Positions 49,410-59,216 of a stretch of DNA of 64,000 nt are shown here, one piece after another. Source of the DNA: Phycisphaeraceae bacterium. GTDB taxonomy: Bacteria > Planctomycetota > Phycisphaerae > Phycisphaerales > UBA1924. Each line of letters opens with the position of its first letter. The stretch's first letter is position 1. A program made the position numbers and the translations under genes. The stretch spans positions 1,426,001-1,490,000 of the forward strand of contig JAHBXH010000001.1 in the NCBI GenBank assembly GCA_019636555.1, written 5' to 3'. Under the pieces are notes generated by a model. That model made no database searches and was not told the DNA's origin. It saw only the letters and a program-made list of their open reading frames with translations.

Positions 49410-51623
49410 TCAGAAGCAGACGAGGGTGTCGTACGCGCCGACAAAGACGGCGAAATCGCTGTCATCGGTCAGGCCGTCGTTGGAACCGTCGATGTCGCCG
49501 GCAGGATTCGTGAGGTCGTTGTAGTACTTGGCGAAGAAGGTGAAGTCGGTGTCGTCGACGCCGCCGTCGCCGTTGAAGTCGGCCGGGCAGGCGATCGACG
49601 GGCCGCGGTTGTCGCTGCCGATCGTCAGCACCGCGGTGAGGGAGCTTGTCCGCGAGCTGCGGGCGCCCCAGCGTTCATTCGCAAAGTGGGCATCTCCCAG
49701 CGAGACAGCGAGATAGTACTGATCGGCCGGAAGCGAAGACCCGTTCTGATTGTTGAGGGGCAATCCGAGAGTGCTCTGCAACCAGTGGGGGGGCGGATAG
49801 CCGCGGCTCGGGGCGATGCCGTAGGAAAGCTGAGCGAACGTGCCGCCGCAGCCGGAGGGGCCGTCGCCGCCGCCGTTGTTCCCGTTGTAGCCCGCTCCCG
49901 CGTAGCTGATGCTCGTGCTGTTCGCGAGAGAACCGCCGTTGTTGTAGAGCGCGAAATTCCATTCGCCCGCAACAGAAGATCCGGGCTGGGTCACATCGAG
50001 GAATGTCACGTCCGAGAGAGGCGAGTTGTCGCTCTGATTGAATTGGCCTGTGGACGGCAGCGGATTCGTCAGCGAGAACCGAACGAACTCGACTTCACGC
50101 GGACCAACACTCAGCTCAGTGGTTGATTGCGGCTCACCTCGGAGGATCGCCAGATCGGCGCCATCCGAAATCGTCGGCGCAACCGCGGGAGGCGCGCTGA
50201 TCGTCTTCTGATTGTTGTTGTTGAAATTGAGCGAGTAAGACTTCGGCGTGATGGGATCGACGGGTAGCACGTTCCAACCGTCGCCGAATCCCGATCCCCC
50301 GAGCGCCACGGCGAGGTAGAATTCGCCGGCGGGGAGGTTGCCTTCTTGCCCGGCGTATTGGACTCCCGAGCCCACGCCGGGGCGCCGGGCAACGCCGAAC
50401 GACATTTGTTGATTGTCTAGTTCGGACGGTCGATTGGAATCAGGTCCGTCGCCCCTTCCCATGGAGAGCTCAAACAAGGTGGAATCGGCGCTGTACAGCG
50501 CGAAGGCCGTGGGAGTTTGCGAGCCCTCGGTATCCACATCAAGAAAGGTCGCCTCGGCGTAGCTGATCTGGTTCTTCGTGTTGAATTTGTACCACTTGTA
50601 TTTCTCGGAAGACGTCAGGCTGCCACTGACGCTCGAAACTCCGTCTGGAAGAAAGCCGTTGGGGCCGTTGATGCTGGTTGCGGGGACCGCCGGCGGAGGG
50701 GAAGCGATGCCCGTGAACGCGAGCGAGAGCGCGTTTGTACGACCGCTGCTGCCCGAGTTGCTGACCGAATAGCGGAGCTCGCTCGAGCCCGTGTTGGACA
50801 CTGTGAGCGATCCGGTGAATATCGCATCGAAGTTGCCGTCGCGACCGTACATCGCGCTGGTGTAGCCGATGTTGGCGGGATTGGATGCGGCGGAGAGGGC
50901 GGCCGCGGTTTGAGAACCGGTAAACGCCGGACCCATCGCGTTCGAAGCCGAGCCGAGCACGAAAGAAACGGCCGCGGTCGTCTTGTTCAGTTGAAAGAGA
51001 TTCGTGCTCGTCAATGGCGAGGACCCCGGTGTGCCGGGCTCAACGATCGCGGCGTCAAGCCAGAGAGACGAATCGCCGGCGGGAACACTTACGGCGGAGG
51101 GAAAGACCAACCATGTTGACTGTGTAATGCCCCCGCAGACGGTTTCGAATTCGGTGATCGTAATCGTGTGATACGGCACGGCGCCCGGGTCGATCATGCT
51201 TGTTCCGGCACCGCCAAACCCTGCGAACGTCACTTGGCTCGGTCGGTAGAAGCTAAATCGAAAATCGAACGGCGCTGTGCTGGCACCGGAGACGTTGAAT
51301 GCGAAACCCATGGCTGTCAGGGCGCGATCGCCGACGAACGAGCTGCCGTAAGGCCCGGGCGTGAAATTGACATCTTCGAGCAGATGCGAGCAAAGTGTGG
51401 CGTTGAAGAAGCTGTGGGAAAACAAAGACGTCAGGTTGTCGTAGACAAGCACGCTGTACGCGCGATCGCCAAACGTGTCGCTTCCGCCATGAGGCGTTTG
51501 GCCGATTGACTTGATCGGGACGTTTGAGAGGCTGGCGCGTGACACTTCATCGGCAAAGGCGCTTAGGCCCGCCGAACTACCCACGATTGCCGCGATCACG
51601 ACCCTGCGAAATAGAGTGGACAT
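49410..51623 (-). CDS. large secreted protein with C-terminal dockerin-like repeats
   Basis: 737 residues. The signal peptide is MSTLFRRVVIAAIVGSSAGL, with cleavage near AFA. The body is beta-rich and repeats a motif of the type AEATFLDVDTEGSQTPTAFA ... SDVTFLDVTQPGSSVAGEWN, each followed by a D/N-rich segment and FYLAVALGGSGFGD or YYLAVSLGDAHF. The end, CPADFNGDGGVDDTDFTFF, with GDIDGSNDGLTDDSDFAVFV, is a pair of dockerin-like calcium loops typical of Phycisphaerae secreted proteins. It probably acts as a surface or extracellular protein. The ATG at 51623 follows GGAG at eight bases. Confidence 0.85.
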   Translation of the reverse strand: MSTLFRRVVIAAIVGSSAGLSAFADEVSRASLSNVPIKSIGQTPHGGSDTFGDRAYSVLVYDNLTSLFSHSFFNATLCSHLLEDVNFTPGPYGSSFVGDRALTAMGFAFNVSGASTAPFDFRFSFYRPSQVTFAGFGGAGTSMIDPGAVPYHTITITEFETVCGGITQSTWLVFPSAVSVPAGDSSLWLDAAIVEPGTPGSSPLTSTNLFQLNKTTAAVSFVLGSASNAMGPAFTGSQTAAALSAASNPANIGYTSAMYGRDGNFDAIFTGSLTVSNTGSSELRYSVSNSGSSGRTNALSLAFTGIASPPPAVPATSINGPNGFLPDGVSSVSGSLTSSEKYKWYKFNTKNQISYAEATFLDVDTEGSQTPTAFALYSADSTLFELSMGRGDGPDSNRPSELDNQQMSFGVARRPGVGSGVQYAGQEGNLPAGEFYLAVALGGSGFGDGWNVLPVDPITPKSYSLNFNNNNQKTISAPPAVAPTISDGADLAILRGEPQSTTELSVGPREVEFVRFSLTNPLPSTGQFNQSDNSPLSDVTFLDVTQPGSSVAGEWNFALYNNGGSLANSTSISYAGAGYNGNNGGGDGPSGCGGTFAQLSYGIAPSRGYPPPHWLQSTLGLPLNNQNGSSLPADQYYLAVSLGDAHFANERWGARSSRTSSLTAVLTIGSDNRGPSIACPADFNGDGGVDDTDFTFFAKYYNDLTNPAGDIDGSNDGLTDDSDFAVFVGAYDTLVCF

Positions 51624-51692
51624 AAACGAGACTCCGAAAAGTCCCGTCTTCAGTGTCTTCAGAATACAGGCTCGAGGTCGAATTTGCAAGCG

Positions 51693-51711
51693 CAAAGCTG
51701 TTGAAGCTTTG
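51693..51711. promoter_or_regulatory. short dyad upstream of the dockerin-type gene
   Basis: CAAAGCT and AGCTTTG form a perfect seven-base inverted repeat around GTTGA, 70 bp before the gene start, in the 213-bp gap 51624-51836. It could be an operator or a weak terminator of holB. Nothing else is recognised in that gap. Confidence 0.35.
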
Positions 51712-51836
51712 TGAAGAATGGGCGTGCATCCGTTGGGATTGCCGCAACTGGCTGGGGTTTCGTGTCGGCAACGGCGTGTAACCCGGAGAGGCCACTTGGG
51801 GGTGTAGCTCTTTCCGGCCCGTCCGGCGCGGCGGGG

Positions 51837-53015
51837 CTACACCAGCATCGCGTCGCAGCTCGAAGAGAGCTGGGTCGAGAGCCACTCCATCACGAACTGC
51901 GCCTGTACCCCGGCGTCGAGCTGGCGCTCGGCTTCGCGGATGGAGTTGATCGCGCCGAGGTGGCGTTCGGGCATGCCGATGTTCTTTCGGAGCTGAACTC
52001 GGGCGCGCTGCGAGAGCAGGCGAAACATGAGTTCGGCGCCGGCGCGATTGGCGGCGTCCTTGCTGGCCTGCTTGTCCTTTTCGACGACCGATGCGGCCCA
52101 CTCATCGACGAGCTTGGCCATGGTCGGGCCGAGGGCGGGTGCGTACTTGCCCGAATCGCATTGGGCGAGCAGTGGATCGAGGGCGCGCGACCAGCTTGCG
52201 AGATTGCCGGTGTGGGCGATGAGCAATTCGCCCGGCGAGCCCGAAGCAAATGACTGGAGGATGGGGAGATCGTCGGCGTCGATCGGCGGATCGAGCGTGC
52301 GTTTGTGTTCGTCGAGCCACTGCTTCATCGCGGCATCGGGCAGCGGCGCGAAGGCGACCTGCTGCGAGCGACTGCGGATGGTTGTGAGCAGGCGATCCGG
52401 GCTCGTGGTGACGAGGATGATGACGGTGCCGGGCGGAGGTTCTTCGAGCGTTTTCAGGATCGCGTTCTGGGTCGGCGCGTTGTTTGGAGAGCGATCGAGC
52501 AGTTCGGCCTCGTCGATGATGAAGACTTTTGACGCGAGACCACCGGGGAGCGACGCGGCAAGTGCCGCGGGCGCGATGAGGTGCGTATCGATGACATCGC
52601 GCGGGATTGTGATGAGCTTGCGTTCGCGCACCTGCGCATCATCGCTGAATCGCGCGAGTTCCTTTGTGATGATGTGGAGATCGGGGTGCGTGCCTGAGGC
52701 GAGCAGGTGTTTGACGCGCGAATCGGATGCCACGGCGGCCTGATCGCCCTTGACCTTGGTCGTGTCGTCGAGAATGAGTGCCGCGAACGCGAGCGCGGCG
52801 GTGAACTTGCCGATGCCGGACGGTCCATGGAAGATCCAGGCGTGGTGGACGCGTCCCGAGCGGATGGCGTCGGTGAGGACTTTGAGCGCGCGATCCTGAC
52901 CGAGAATTTCGGAAAACGACACCGGCACAGGATGCTGGCGCTGTGCCGCGGCGGGCGGCTCGGCGAGCGACTTCAGGTTCGCCTGCGCTTTGGGTTTGGA
53001 CGGTTTCTTGGCCAC
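51837..53015 (-). CDS. holB: DNA polymerase III delta prime subunit
   Basis: 392 residues. FSEILGQDRALKVLTDAIRS, WIFHGPSGIGKFTAALAFAA (P-loop-like), VFIIDEAELLDRSPNNAPTQ, LKTLEEPPPGTVIILVTTSP and the sensor TIRSRSQQV place it in the clamp-loader AAA+ family. The four-cysteine zinc module expected between P-loop and DEAx is absent: no CxxC occurs there. The P-loop has Phe where Ser/Thr usually binds magnesium, fitting a non-catalytic delta prime. The GTG at 53015 starts the product before KKPSKPKAQANLK. The frame is open upstream. Confidence 0.85.
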   Translation of the reverse strand: MAKKPSKPKAQANLKSLAEPPAAAQRQHPVPVSFSEILGQDRALKVLTDAIRSGRVHHAWIFHGPSGIGKFTAALAFAALILDDTTKVKGDQAAVASDSRVKHLLASGTHPDLHIITKELARFSDDAQVRERKLITIPRDVIDTHLIAPAALAASLPGGLASKVFIIDEAELLDRSPNNAPTQNAILKTLEEPPPGTVIILVTTSPDRLLTTIRSRSQQVAFAPLPDAAMKQWLDEHKRTLDPPIDADDLPILQSFASGSPGELLIAHTGNLASWSRALDPLLAQCDSGKYAPALGPTMAKLVDEWAASVVEKDKQASKDAANRAGAELMFRLLSQRARVQLRKNIGMPERHLGAINSIREAERQLDAGVQAQFVMEWLSTQLSSSCDAMLV

Positions 53016-53204
53016 AGGATCAGGATAGGGGATTTGGTCGGATGGGCGCGCCGGGCGATTCGGCACCGAGTTCCACGGAGGGGGAATAGAGAATGGCCAA
53101 AGATGGTCGACAACCGGGAAGGCATCAAGGCATGCGGCATCGAGGCATCGGGATTGGCGGGAAGGCTGACGTTGTGTCGGTATGATCGCGGCCTTGGAAC
53201 CCGC

Positions 53205-54587
53205 ATGATGCGAAACGAAGGTGCGCACAAAGCAGGGCGGGTGTTTATCGAGTGCACGCACCTCTATCAGCACAACTTCAACACGGGAATCCAGCGCGTC
53301 GTGCGGAATCTCGCGTGCCTCGGAGGCAAAGAAGGCAGGGCGATCGGGCTGGAAGTCGTGCCGGTTGTCGTCACGAGCGCCGGTCTGGCGACCGTCTCAC
53401 CGGAGGAACTCGCTCGCGATCGAAGTTCGGCGGCGGTGCGTGCGTGGGCGCGCGTCCGTAAGAGTCTCATCGGGTTGCTGCCTCGGGGCGCGCGGGCGAC
53501 GCACGACGAAATCGGAGCCGGGGAGAGGGCGGGACTCGCCTGGCGGGTGCTGTCGGGTGCCAAGCGGAGCGTGGTGTGGTGCGTGCTCGCGCTGCGGCGT
53601 TTGTATGAGAGAGGATTGCTCTTTCTGCGAGCGGTTGCATTACACGGAAAGCATGTTGCACCTCGGGAGGGTGACGTGCTGCTCCTGGCGGACGCGAGCT
53701 GGAAGGCGGATGTGCTCTGGAGGCACGCCAGCGCGTGGCGGGCGCGCGGCGCGCGTGTTGGGCTGGTGGTGTACGACCTGATTCCGATTGTGACACCGGA
53801 GTTCAGCGCGAATTTGCTGGTGGCCCCGTTCGAGAAGTACATGAGGCGTGCCGCGGCGGAGACGGACTTTGCGGTGGCGATCTCGCGGCATTCGGCGCGG
53901 GAGTTCCGCGCGTTTGCGGAGAAGTCGGGGGCGCCGGGCTGGAGCGAGGAGCGGGCGGGATGGTTTCGATTGGGAGCGGACGAGTCCGCGAGCGGTCAGA
54001 CACGAGCTTCGGACGATGCCCGGCTGGTGATGGAGAAACTTGGCGCGCGCCCGGTGTATCTCGCGGTCGGGACGCTGGAAGTACGCAAGAACCACGGCGT
54101 GCTGCTGGATGCGTTCGATGAATTGTGGAAGCGCGGAAGAGATGTCGCGCTGGTGATCATCGGGAATTACGGCTGGAAGTCGCAGGAGATTGCGAGGCGT
54201 ATTCAGGCGCACCCCGAATTTGAGAAGCGGCTGTTTTGGTTCACGAAGGCGACGGACGCGGACCTGGAATCGTGGTATCGGCGTGCGCACACGGTGATCA
54301 TGGCTTCGCTTGCGGAGGGATTCGGTTTGCCGGTGGTGGAGGCTCTGGTGCGAGGGCGACCGGTGATCGCGAGCGATATTCCGACGCATCACGAAATCGC
54401 GGAGGGGTTTGTCGAGTTCTTCGATCCGAGGCGATCGGATGCGCTGGTCGACGCCGTGGAGAGAGATCTGCGCGGCGAGACGGCGCGCGAGGTGAGCGGG
54501 TATCGCTGGCCGGGCTGGCCCGAGGGTGTGCGCGAGTGTCTGAATGAGTGCGCGCGGATGGCGGGGCTTGGGAAAAGGCCGTCCTGA
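53205..54587 (+). CDS. GT4-family glycosyltransferase
   Basis: 460 residues. N-terminal acceptor domain IECTHLYQHNFNTGIQRVVR. The C-terminal donor domain has YLAVGTLEVRKNHGVLLDAF and ASLAEGFGLPVVEALVRGRP, the E-x7-E signature of retaining GT4 enzymes. It likely adds sugars to an envelope polysaccharide or lipid carrier. The ATG at 53205 (MMRNEG) is used; it lies in the 190-bp region divergent from holB. No other polysaccharide gene is close. Confidence 0.88.
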   Translation: MMRNEGAHKAGRVFIECTHLYQHNFNTGIQRVVRNLACLGGKEGRAIGLEVVPVVVTSAGLATVSPEELARDRSSAAVRAWARVRKSLIGLLPRGARATHDEIGAGERAGLAWRVLSGAKRSVVWCVLALRRLYERGLLFLRAVALHGKHVAPREGDVLLLADASWKADVLWRHASAWRARGARVGLVVYDLIPIVTPEFSANLLVAPFEKYMRRAAAETDFAVAISRHSAREFRAFAEKSGAPGWSEERAGWFRLGADESASGQTRASDDARLVMEKLGARPVYLAVGTLEVRKNHGVLLDAFDELWKRGRDVALVIIGNYGWKSQEIARRIQAHPEFEKRLFWFTKATDADLESWYRRAHTVIMASLAEGFGLPVVEALVRGRPVIASDIPTHHEIAEGFVEFFDPRRSDALVDAVERDLRGETAREVSGYRWPGWPEGVRECLNECARMAGLGKRPS

Positions 54588-54608
54588 GTCGCAGCAGCGG
54601 TGAGTGTT

Positions 54609-54631
54609 GCGTCGAAGATTGACTTCGACGC
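54609..54631. terminator. hairpin between convergent genes
   Basis: GCGTCGAAG and CTTCGACGC form a perfect nine-base stem around ATTGA in the 60-bp gap between the glycosyltransferase and sthA ends. There is no clear T tract on either side, so it may act as a processing stem or a factor-assisted terminator. Confidence 0.5.
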
Positions 54632-54647
54632 CGAGGAGTCGGTGTGC

Positions 54648-56081
54648 TTAAACATTGCCGAGCTTGTTGACTCCGTTCAGCGCGGCAATCTTGTAGCACT
54701 CGGCAAGCGTCGGATAGTTGAAGACTGTGTTGATGAAGTACTCGGCGGTTGCCTTGAACGCGATCGCGCACTGGCCGATGTGGACGAGTTCGGTGGCGTT
54801 GGTCCCGATGATGTGAACACCGAGGACAGCGCGGGTTTCCTGGTGGAAGAGAATCTTCAGCGTTCCGATCTCGTCGCCGAGCAGTTGGCCGCGGGCGGTC
54901 TCGCGGTAGGAAGCGATGCCGGCTTCGTACGGAATCGCGTCGGCCGTGAGTTTCTCTTCGGTCCAGCCGACCATGGAGATTTCGGGTATGGAGTAGATGC
55001 CGTAGGGAAGCAGTGTGTCAACGTTGTCGCATTTGATGCCGAACATGTGGCAGGCAGCAACGCGGCCCTGCTCCATCGAAGTGCTGGCGAGCGCGGGGAA
55101 ACCGATGACGTCGCCCGCGGCATAGATGTGAGGGACCGAAGTCTGAAAATCCTTGTTCACCGTGATGCGCCCGCGGGCGTCGGCGGTGAGGCCGGCTGCC
55201 GCGAGATTGAGCGAATCGGTGCTGCCTTGGCGACCGACGGCATAGAGAAGCGTGTCGGCCGAAAGTTGCTTGCCCGACTCGAGCGTGACTTCGATCATCG
55301 TCTCGATGCCCTCGCGCTTGGCGGCTTCGGGCGCGTCGCGGCGTTCGATCTTTACTACTTTCTCGCCCAGGCGCAGCGTGACGCCCGACTGGCGCAGGTG
55401 ATACTGGAGGGCCTCGGTGATTTCGGCATCGACAAAGTCGAGCAATCGGGGCCGGCCCTCGATAAGCGTGACGCGGACACCGAGCGCGGCGAGCATCGAA
55501 GCGTATTCGGTGCCGATGACGCCGCCACCGACGACGATGATGGAGCGCGGGATGGAGCCAAGTTTGAGCAGGTCGTCGGACGAGAAGACTTGCTTGCCAT
55601 CGAATGGAATGGTGTCCGGCGTCGTGGGGACGGTGCCGACACCGATCAGGATGTGATCGGCCTCGATGGTTTCGGTTGAGTGGATTCCGACGACATCGAC
55701 CTGGTGATCGGAACGGAACTGCCCCTTGCCCGACAGCACGGTGATGCCGTTGCTCGCGAAGTGATCGCGAACGAGGTCGATTTCCTTCCTGATGACCCGA
55801 TGGCACGCCTCCATGAGACCGTGGAAGCCGCCGGCGCGATTGAGAGCGGGCTTGGCCGCGGCGAAGTCGGCGAGCGACGGGGCGACGGTGGTGCGTCCGC
55901 CGAAGTCAAGGATCGCCTCGCGCAGGGCCTTGCTCGGGATCGTCCCCGTGTTGATCGCGACGCCCCCGAGGACTTCGCGCATCTCGATCACGGCGACCGA
56001 GCGGCCGAGCTTTGCGGCTTGGATCGCGGCCTTTTGACCGGCCGGTCCGGAACCGATGACGCAGAGGTCAAACTTGCGCAT
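54648..56081 (-). CDS. sthA: Si-specific NAD(P)+ transhydrogenase
   Basis: 477 residues. FAD motif VIGSGPAGQKAAIQAAKLG, and NAD motif IIVVGGGVIGTEYASMLAAL. The sequence GGVAINTGTIPSKALRE occupies the place of the redox-disulfide of lipoamide dehydrogenases but lacks both cysteines, which is diagnostic of soluble transhydrogenase. The C-terminal dimer domain has LYAVGRQGSTDSLNL and VFNYPTLAECYKIAALNG. It balances NADPH against NADH. ATG at 56081. Confidence 0.93.
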   Translation of the reverse strand: MRKFDLCVIGSGPAGQKAAIQAAKLGRSVAVIEMREVLGGVAINTGTIPSKALREAILDFGGRTTVAPSLADFAAAKPALNRAGGFHGLMEACHRVIRKEIDLVRDHFASNGITVLSGKGQFRSDHQVDVVGIHSTETIEADHILIGVGTVPTTPDTIPFDGKQVFSSDDLLKLGSIPRSIIVVGGGVIGTEYASMLAALGVRVTLIEGRPRLLDFVDAEITEALQYHLRQSGVTLRLGEKVVKIERRDAPEAAKREGIETMIEVTLESGKQLSADTLLYAVGRQGSTDSLNLAAAGLTADARGRITVNKDFQTSVPHIYAAGDVIGFPALASTSMEQGRVAACHMFGIKCDNVDTLLPYGIYSIPEISMVGWTEEKLTADAIPYEAGIASYRETARGQLLGDEIGTLKILFHQETRAVLGVHIIGTNATELVHIGQCAIAFKATAEYFINTVFNYPTLAECYKIAALNGVNKLGNV

Positions 56082-56291
56082 GCTGAGTGGACTCCCGGAA
56101 CGATGGTAACAAGTGTCCCCGAGGCTCTCCGGCGGCTCCCTCGATATCGGTTCGAATTGGGAGGCGGGTGCGGAGGAAACCCGCCGCCTGGCTCAAACCG
56201 CGACGGGATCCGTTCTTCCTACCTCTCCGTCGTCGACAGGGTTTTTGAAATCAAATTCGGCTACGCTTTGTTCTCACGGAGAAACGACCGC

Positions 56292-59198
56292 TTGAGCCTG
56301 ACCAGCCGCGCCATCCGCAAGACCTTCATCGACTACTTCAAGTCCAAGGGTGTCGGCAACGGCGCGCCGGACGGACACGAGTTTGTGCCCAGTTCGTCGG
56401 TTGTGCCGCTGGATGACCCGACGCTCTTGTTCACCAACGCGGGGATGAACCAGTTCAAGCCGATTTTTCTCGGGCAGGTGCCGCCGAGCAGCCCGCTCGC
56501 GAAACTGCGCCGGGCGGTGAACAGCCAAAAGTGCATCCGCGCCGGTGGCAAGCACAACGACCTCGAGGACGTCGGGAAGGACACGTATCACCACACGTTT
56601 TTCGAGATGCTGGGCAACTGGTCGTTCGGGGACTACTTCAAGAAGGAAGCGATCGAGTGGGCGTGGGAACTGCTCACCAAGGTGTACAACATTCCGGAAG
56701 ATCGCCTGTACGTCACCTATTTCGAGGGCGACAAGAAACTCGGGCTCGAGCCGGATGAAGAGACCAAGGCGCTGTGGTTGCAGTACCTGCCGCCGGAGCG
56801 CGTGTTGCCGGGCGTGTTCAAGGACAATTTCTGGGAGATGGGCGAGACGGGTCCGTGCGGACCGTGTACCGAGATTCACTTCGACCGGATCGGTGAGCGC
56901 GACGCGGCGAAACTGGTGAACACCGGCGACCCCGACGTTCTCGAGATCTGGAACAACGTGTTCATTCAGTTTGAGCGTCTGGAAGGCGGCGGGCTGCGCT
57001 CGCTCCCGGCGAAGCACGTGGACACGGGCATGGGGCTCGAGCGGCTGGTGAGCGTACTTCAGAACGTGCGGAGCAACTACGACACCGACTTGTTTGCGCC
57101 GATTTTCATGGCGATCGAGCGTGCGACGGGCGCGCGCGAGTATCGCGGAACCCTCGGCGCGAAGGATGTCGGGAACATCGACACCGCGTACCGGGTCATC
57201 GCGGATCACATCCGGTGTTTGACGTTTGCGATCACGGACGGTGCGGTGCCGAGCAACGTGGGGCGTGGCTATGTGCTGCGCCGGATTCTGCGGCGTGCCG
57301 TGCGGTACGGGCGGCAGATGCTGGGCGCAAAGGGCGGCTTTTTCGCGGGGCTCGTGCCGGTCGTGGTCGAGCACATGAGCGAGGCGTTCCCCGAACTCAA
57401 GCGCGACCCGGCGAAGGTCGAAGCGATCATTCGCGACGAGGAAGAAAGTTTCGGTCGGACGCTCGATCGCGGCATCAAGTTGTTCGAGTCGCTCGCGACC
57501 TCGATTCCCAAGGGCGGGAAGATCGCGGGCGCCGACGCGTTCAGGCTTTATGACACCTTCGGTTTCCCGATCGACCTGACGGAATTGATGGCGCAGGAGC
57601 GCGATATCACAGTCGATATGGCGGGGTACGAGGCCGAAAAGAAGAAGGCCGAAGAACTTTCGCGTGCCACGGAGAAGAAAGAAGCCGAGAAGACGATCGC
57701 GCTCGACGGCGATGCCGTGGCGCGGCTGATGCGGCTGGGAATCGAGACCACCGACGATCACTGCAAATTTGATCTCAAGGCGCAGAAGGCGCACGTGAAG
57801 GCGATCTGGAACGGCAGCAATCTCGATGAGGTCGCGACGCCGGTTTTCAATCACAAGACGCGGATCGGCATCGTGCTCGACAAGACGTGCTTTTATGCCG
57901 CGATGGGCGGGCAGGAGTGCGACGCGGGCGAGATCGAGGTGATCGGCGAGACCCGCAGCAGCGTGCGCGATCACCATGAAGGCGGGCGATTCAGAGTCGA
58001 ATCAGTGGCGGCGTTCGGTGGCTACGTGCTGCACGTGGGGGTTGTGACGCATGGCGAAATCCGCGTCGGGGATACCGTCGCGCTGCACATCGACAAGCAC
58101 CGGCGGAGCGCAACCGCCTCGAATCACACCGCGACGCACCTGGCAAACTTCGCACTGCGGAAAGTGCTCGGCGACGGAGTCGACCAGAAAGGCTCGCTCG
58201 TCGCGGCCGATCGCATGCGTTTCGATTTTTCCCACAGCCAGCCGGTCAGCCCCGAAGAACTGGGCAAAGTCGAGGCGATCGTGCGCGATCAGATCAAGCA
58301 CGATCTGACGGTGTATGCGCAAGCGGCGCCGCTCGCATCGGCGCGGGCGATCAATGGCCTCCGTGCCGTTTTCGGCGAGGCGTATCCCGATCCGGTTCGC
58401 GTCGTTTCGATCGGTCAGCCGGTCGCGGACCTGATGGAATCGGCGCAGAACCCGGCGTGGCGGGAAATCTCGATCGAGTTCTGCGGCGGCACGCACGTGC
58501 AGACAACATCTCAGATCGGCGCGTTCGCGCTGATTTCGGAGGAGGCGGTCGCCAAGGGCGTGCGACGCATCGTCGCGCTCACGGGCAAGCCGGCGGAATC
58601 GGCGATCCACGCCGCCGACGGTGCGGAATCGAAGATCCGGAGCGTCGGGCTGCTGAGCGACGGCGCGCTCGCGGCGGAGATTCCGGGCCTGTTGAAGAGT
58701 CTGGATGATGGCGTCATGCCGACGGCGCGAAAGACCGCGCTGAGGAATTCGATTGCTGCCCTTCAGGAGCGCGCCAAGAACGCGGCAAAGGAAGCGAGCG
58801 CGGGGCGTCAGGCCGAAGCGGTGCGCGAAGCCAAGGTGCTGGCTGAGTCGGCGCAACTCGCCAACCAGGCGATCATCGTCGGGTCGATCGAGGCGGGAGA
58901 CGACCGCAACGCACTGAACGCGGCGGTTGCCGTGGTCAAGGAGGCCAACCCCCGTGCCGCGATCATGATTTTCAGCATCGATCACGGGACGGCTCGTGTT
59001 TCGATCAACGCGGTCGTTCCCGAGGCGCTGATTCAAAAAGGGCTGAAGGCGGGCGACTGGCTGCGCGAGGCGGCGGCGGTGGTGGGCGGCAAGGGCGGCG
59101 GCAAACCGGATAGCGCGCAGGGCGGCGGGACCGACGCGAGCAAGATCAAGGAAGCGATCCTTGCGGCGCGTGCCGCGGCACACCGAGTGGTGCACTAG
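56292..59198 (+). CDS. alaS: alanine--tRNA ligase
   Basis: 968 residues, about 90 longer than E. coli AlaRS. Catalytic core: PTLLFTNAGMNQFKPIFLG, HHTFFEMLGNWSFGDYFKKE and WEMGETGPCGPCTEIHFDR. Editing domain: SNHTATHLANFALRKVLG. Zn/tRNA site: IEFCGGTHVQTTSQIG. C-terminal helical and DHHA1 domains follow, ending with a Gly-rich segment. The TTG at 56292 has GGAGA nine bases upstream and the product starts LTSRAIRKTFIDYFKSKGVG. The ATP synthase genes begin 18 bp later. The 210-bp gap before it holds no recognisable leader signal. Confidence 0.96.
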   Translation: MSLTSRAIRKTFIDYFKSKGVGNGAPDGHEFVPSSSVVPLDDPTLLFTNAGMNQFKPIFLGQVPPSSPLAKLRRAVNSQKCIRAGGKHNDLEDVGKDTYHHTFFEMLGNWSFGDYFKKEAIEWAWELLTKVYNIPEDRLYVTYFEGDKKLGLEPDEETKALWLQYLPPERVLPGVFKDNFWEMGETGPCGPCTEIHFDRIGERDAAKLVNTGDPDVLEIWNNVFIQFERLEGGGLRSLPAKHVDTGMGLERLVSVLQNVRSNYDTDLFAPIFMAIERATGAREYRGTLGAKDVGNIDTAYRVIADHIRCLTFAITDGAVPSNVGRGYVLRRILRRAVRYGRQMLGAKGGFFAGLVPVVVEHMSEAFPELKRDPAKVEAIIRDEEESFGRTLDRGIKLFESLATSIPKGGKIAGADAFRLYDTFGFPIDLTELMAQERDITVDMAGYEAEKKKAEELSRATEKKEAEKTIALDGDAVARLMRLGIETTDDHCKFDLKAQKAHVKAIWNGSNLDEVATPVFNHKTRIGIVLDKTCFYAAMGGQECDAGEIEVIGETRSSVRDHHEGGRFRVESVAAFGGYVLHVGVVTHGEIRVGDTVALHIDKHRRSATASNHTATHLANFALRKVLGDGVDQKGSLVAADRMRFDFSHSQPVSPEELGKVEAIVRDQIKHDLTVYAQAAPLASARAINGLRAVFGEAYPDPVRVVSIGQPVADLMESAQNPAWREISIEFCGGTHVQTTSQIGAFALISEEAVAKGVRRIVALTGKPAESAIHAADGAESKIRSVGLLSDGALAAEIPGLLKSLDDGVMPTARKTALRNSIAALQERAKNAAKEASAGRQAEAVREAKVLAESAQLANQAIIVGSIEAGDDRNALNAAVAVVKEANPRAAIMIFSIDHGTARVSINAVVPEALIQKGLKAGDWLREAAAVVGGKGGGKPDSAQGGGTDASKIKEAILAARAAAHRVVH

Positions 59199-59216
59199 AC
59201 CGGCGCGGGAGTTGCA

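Noticed and set aside
56082..56291. Possible tRNA or T-box leader before alaS (GGTTCGAATT at about 56148)
   Set aside because: No acceptor stem pairing, no anticodon arm, and no T-box core sequence could be found.
56274..57977. A long antisense frame opposite alaS
   Set aside because: Arg/His/Leu-rich composition typical of reverse-frame translation, and no ribosome site.
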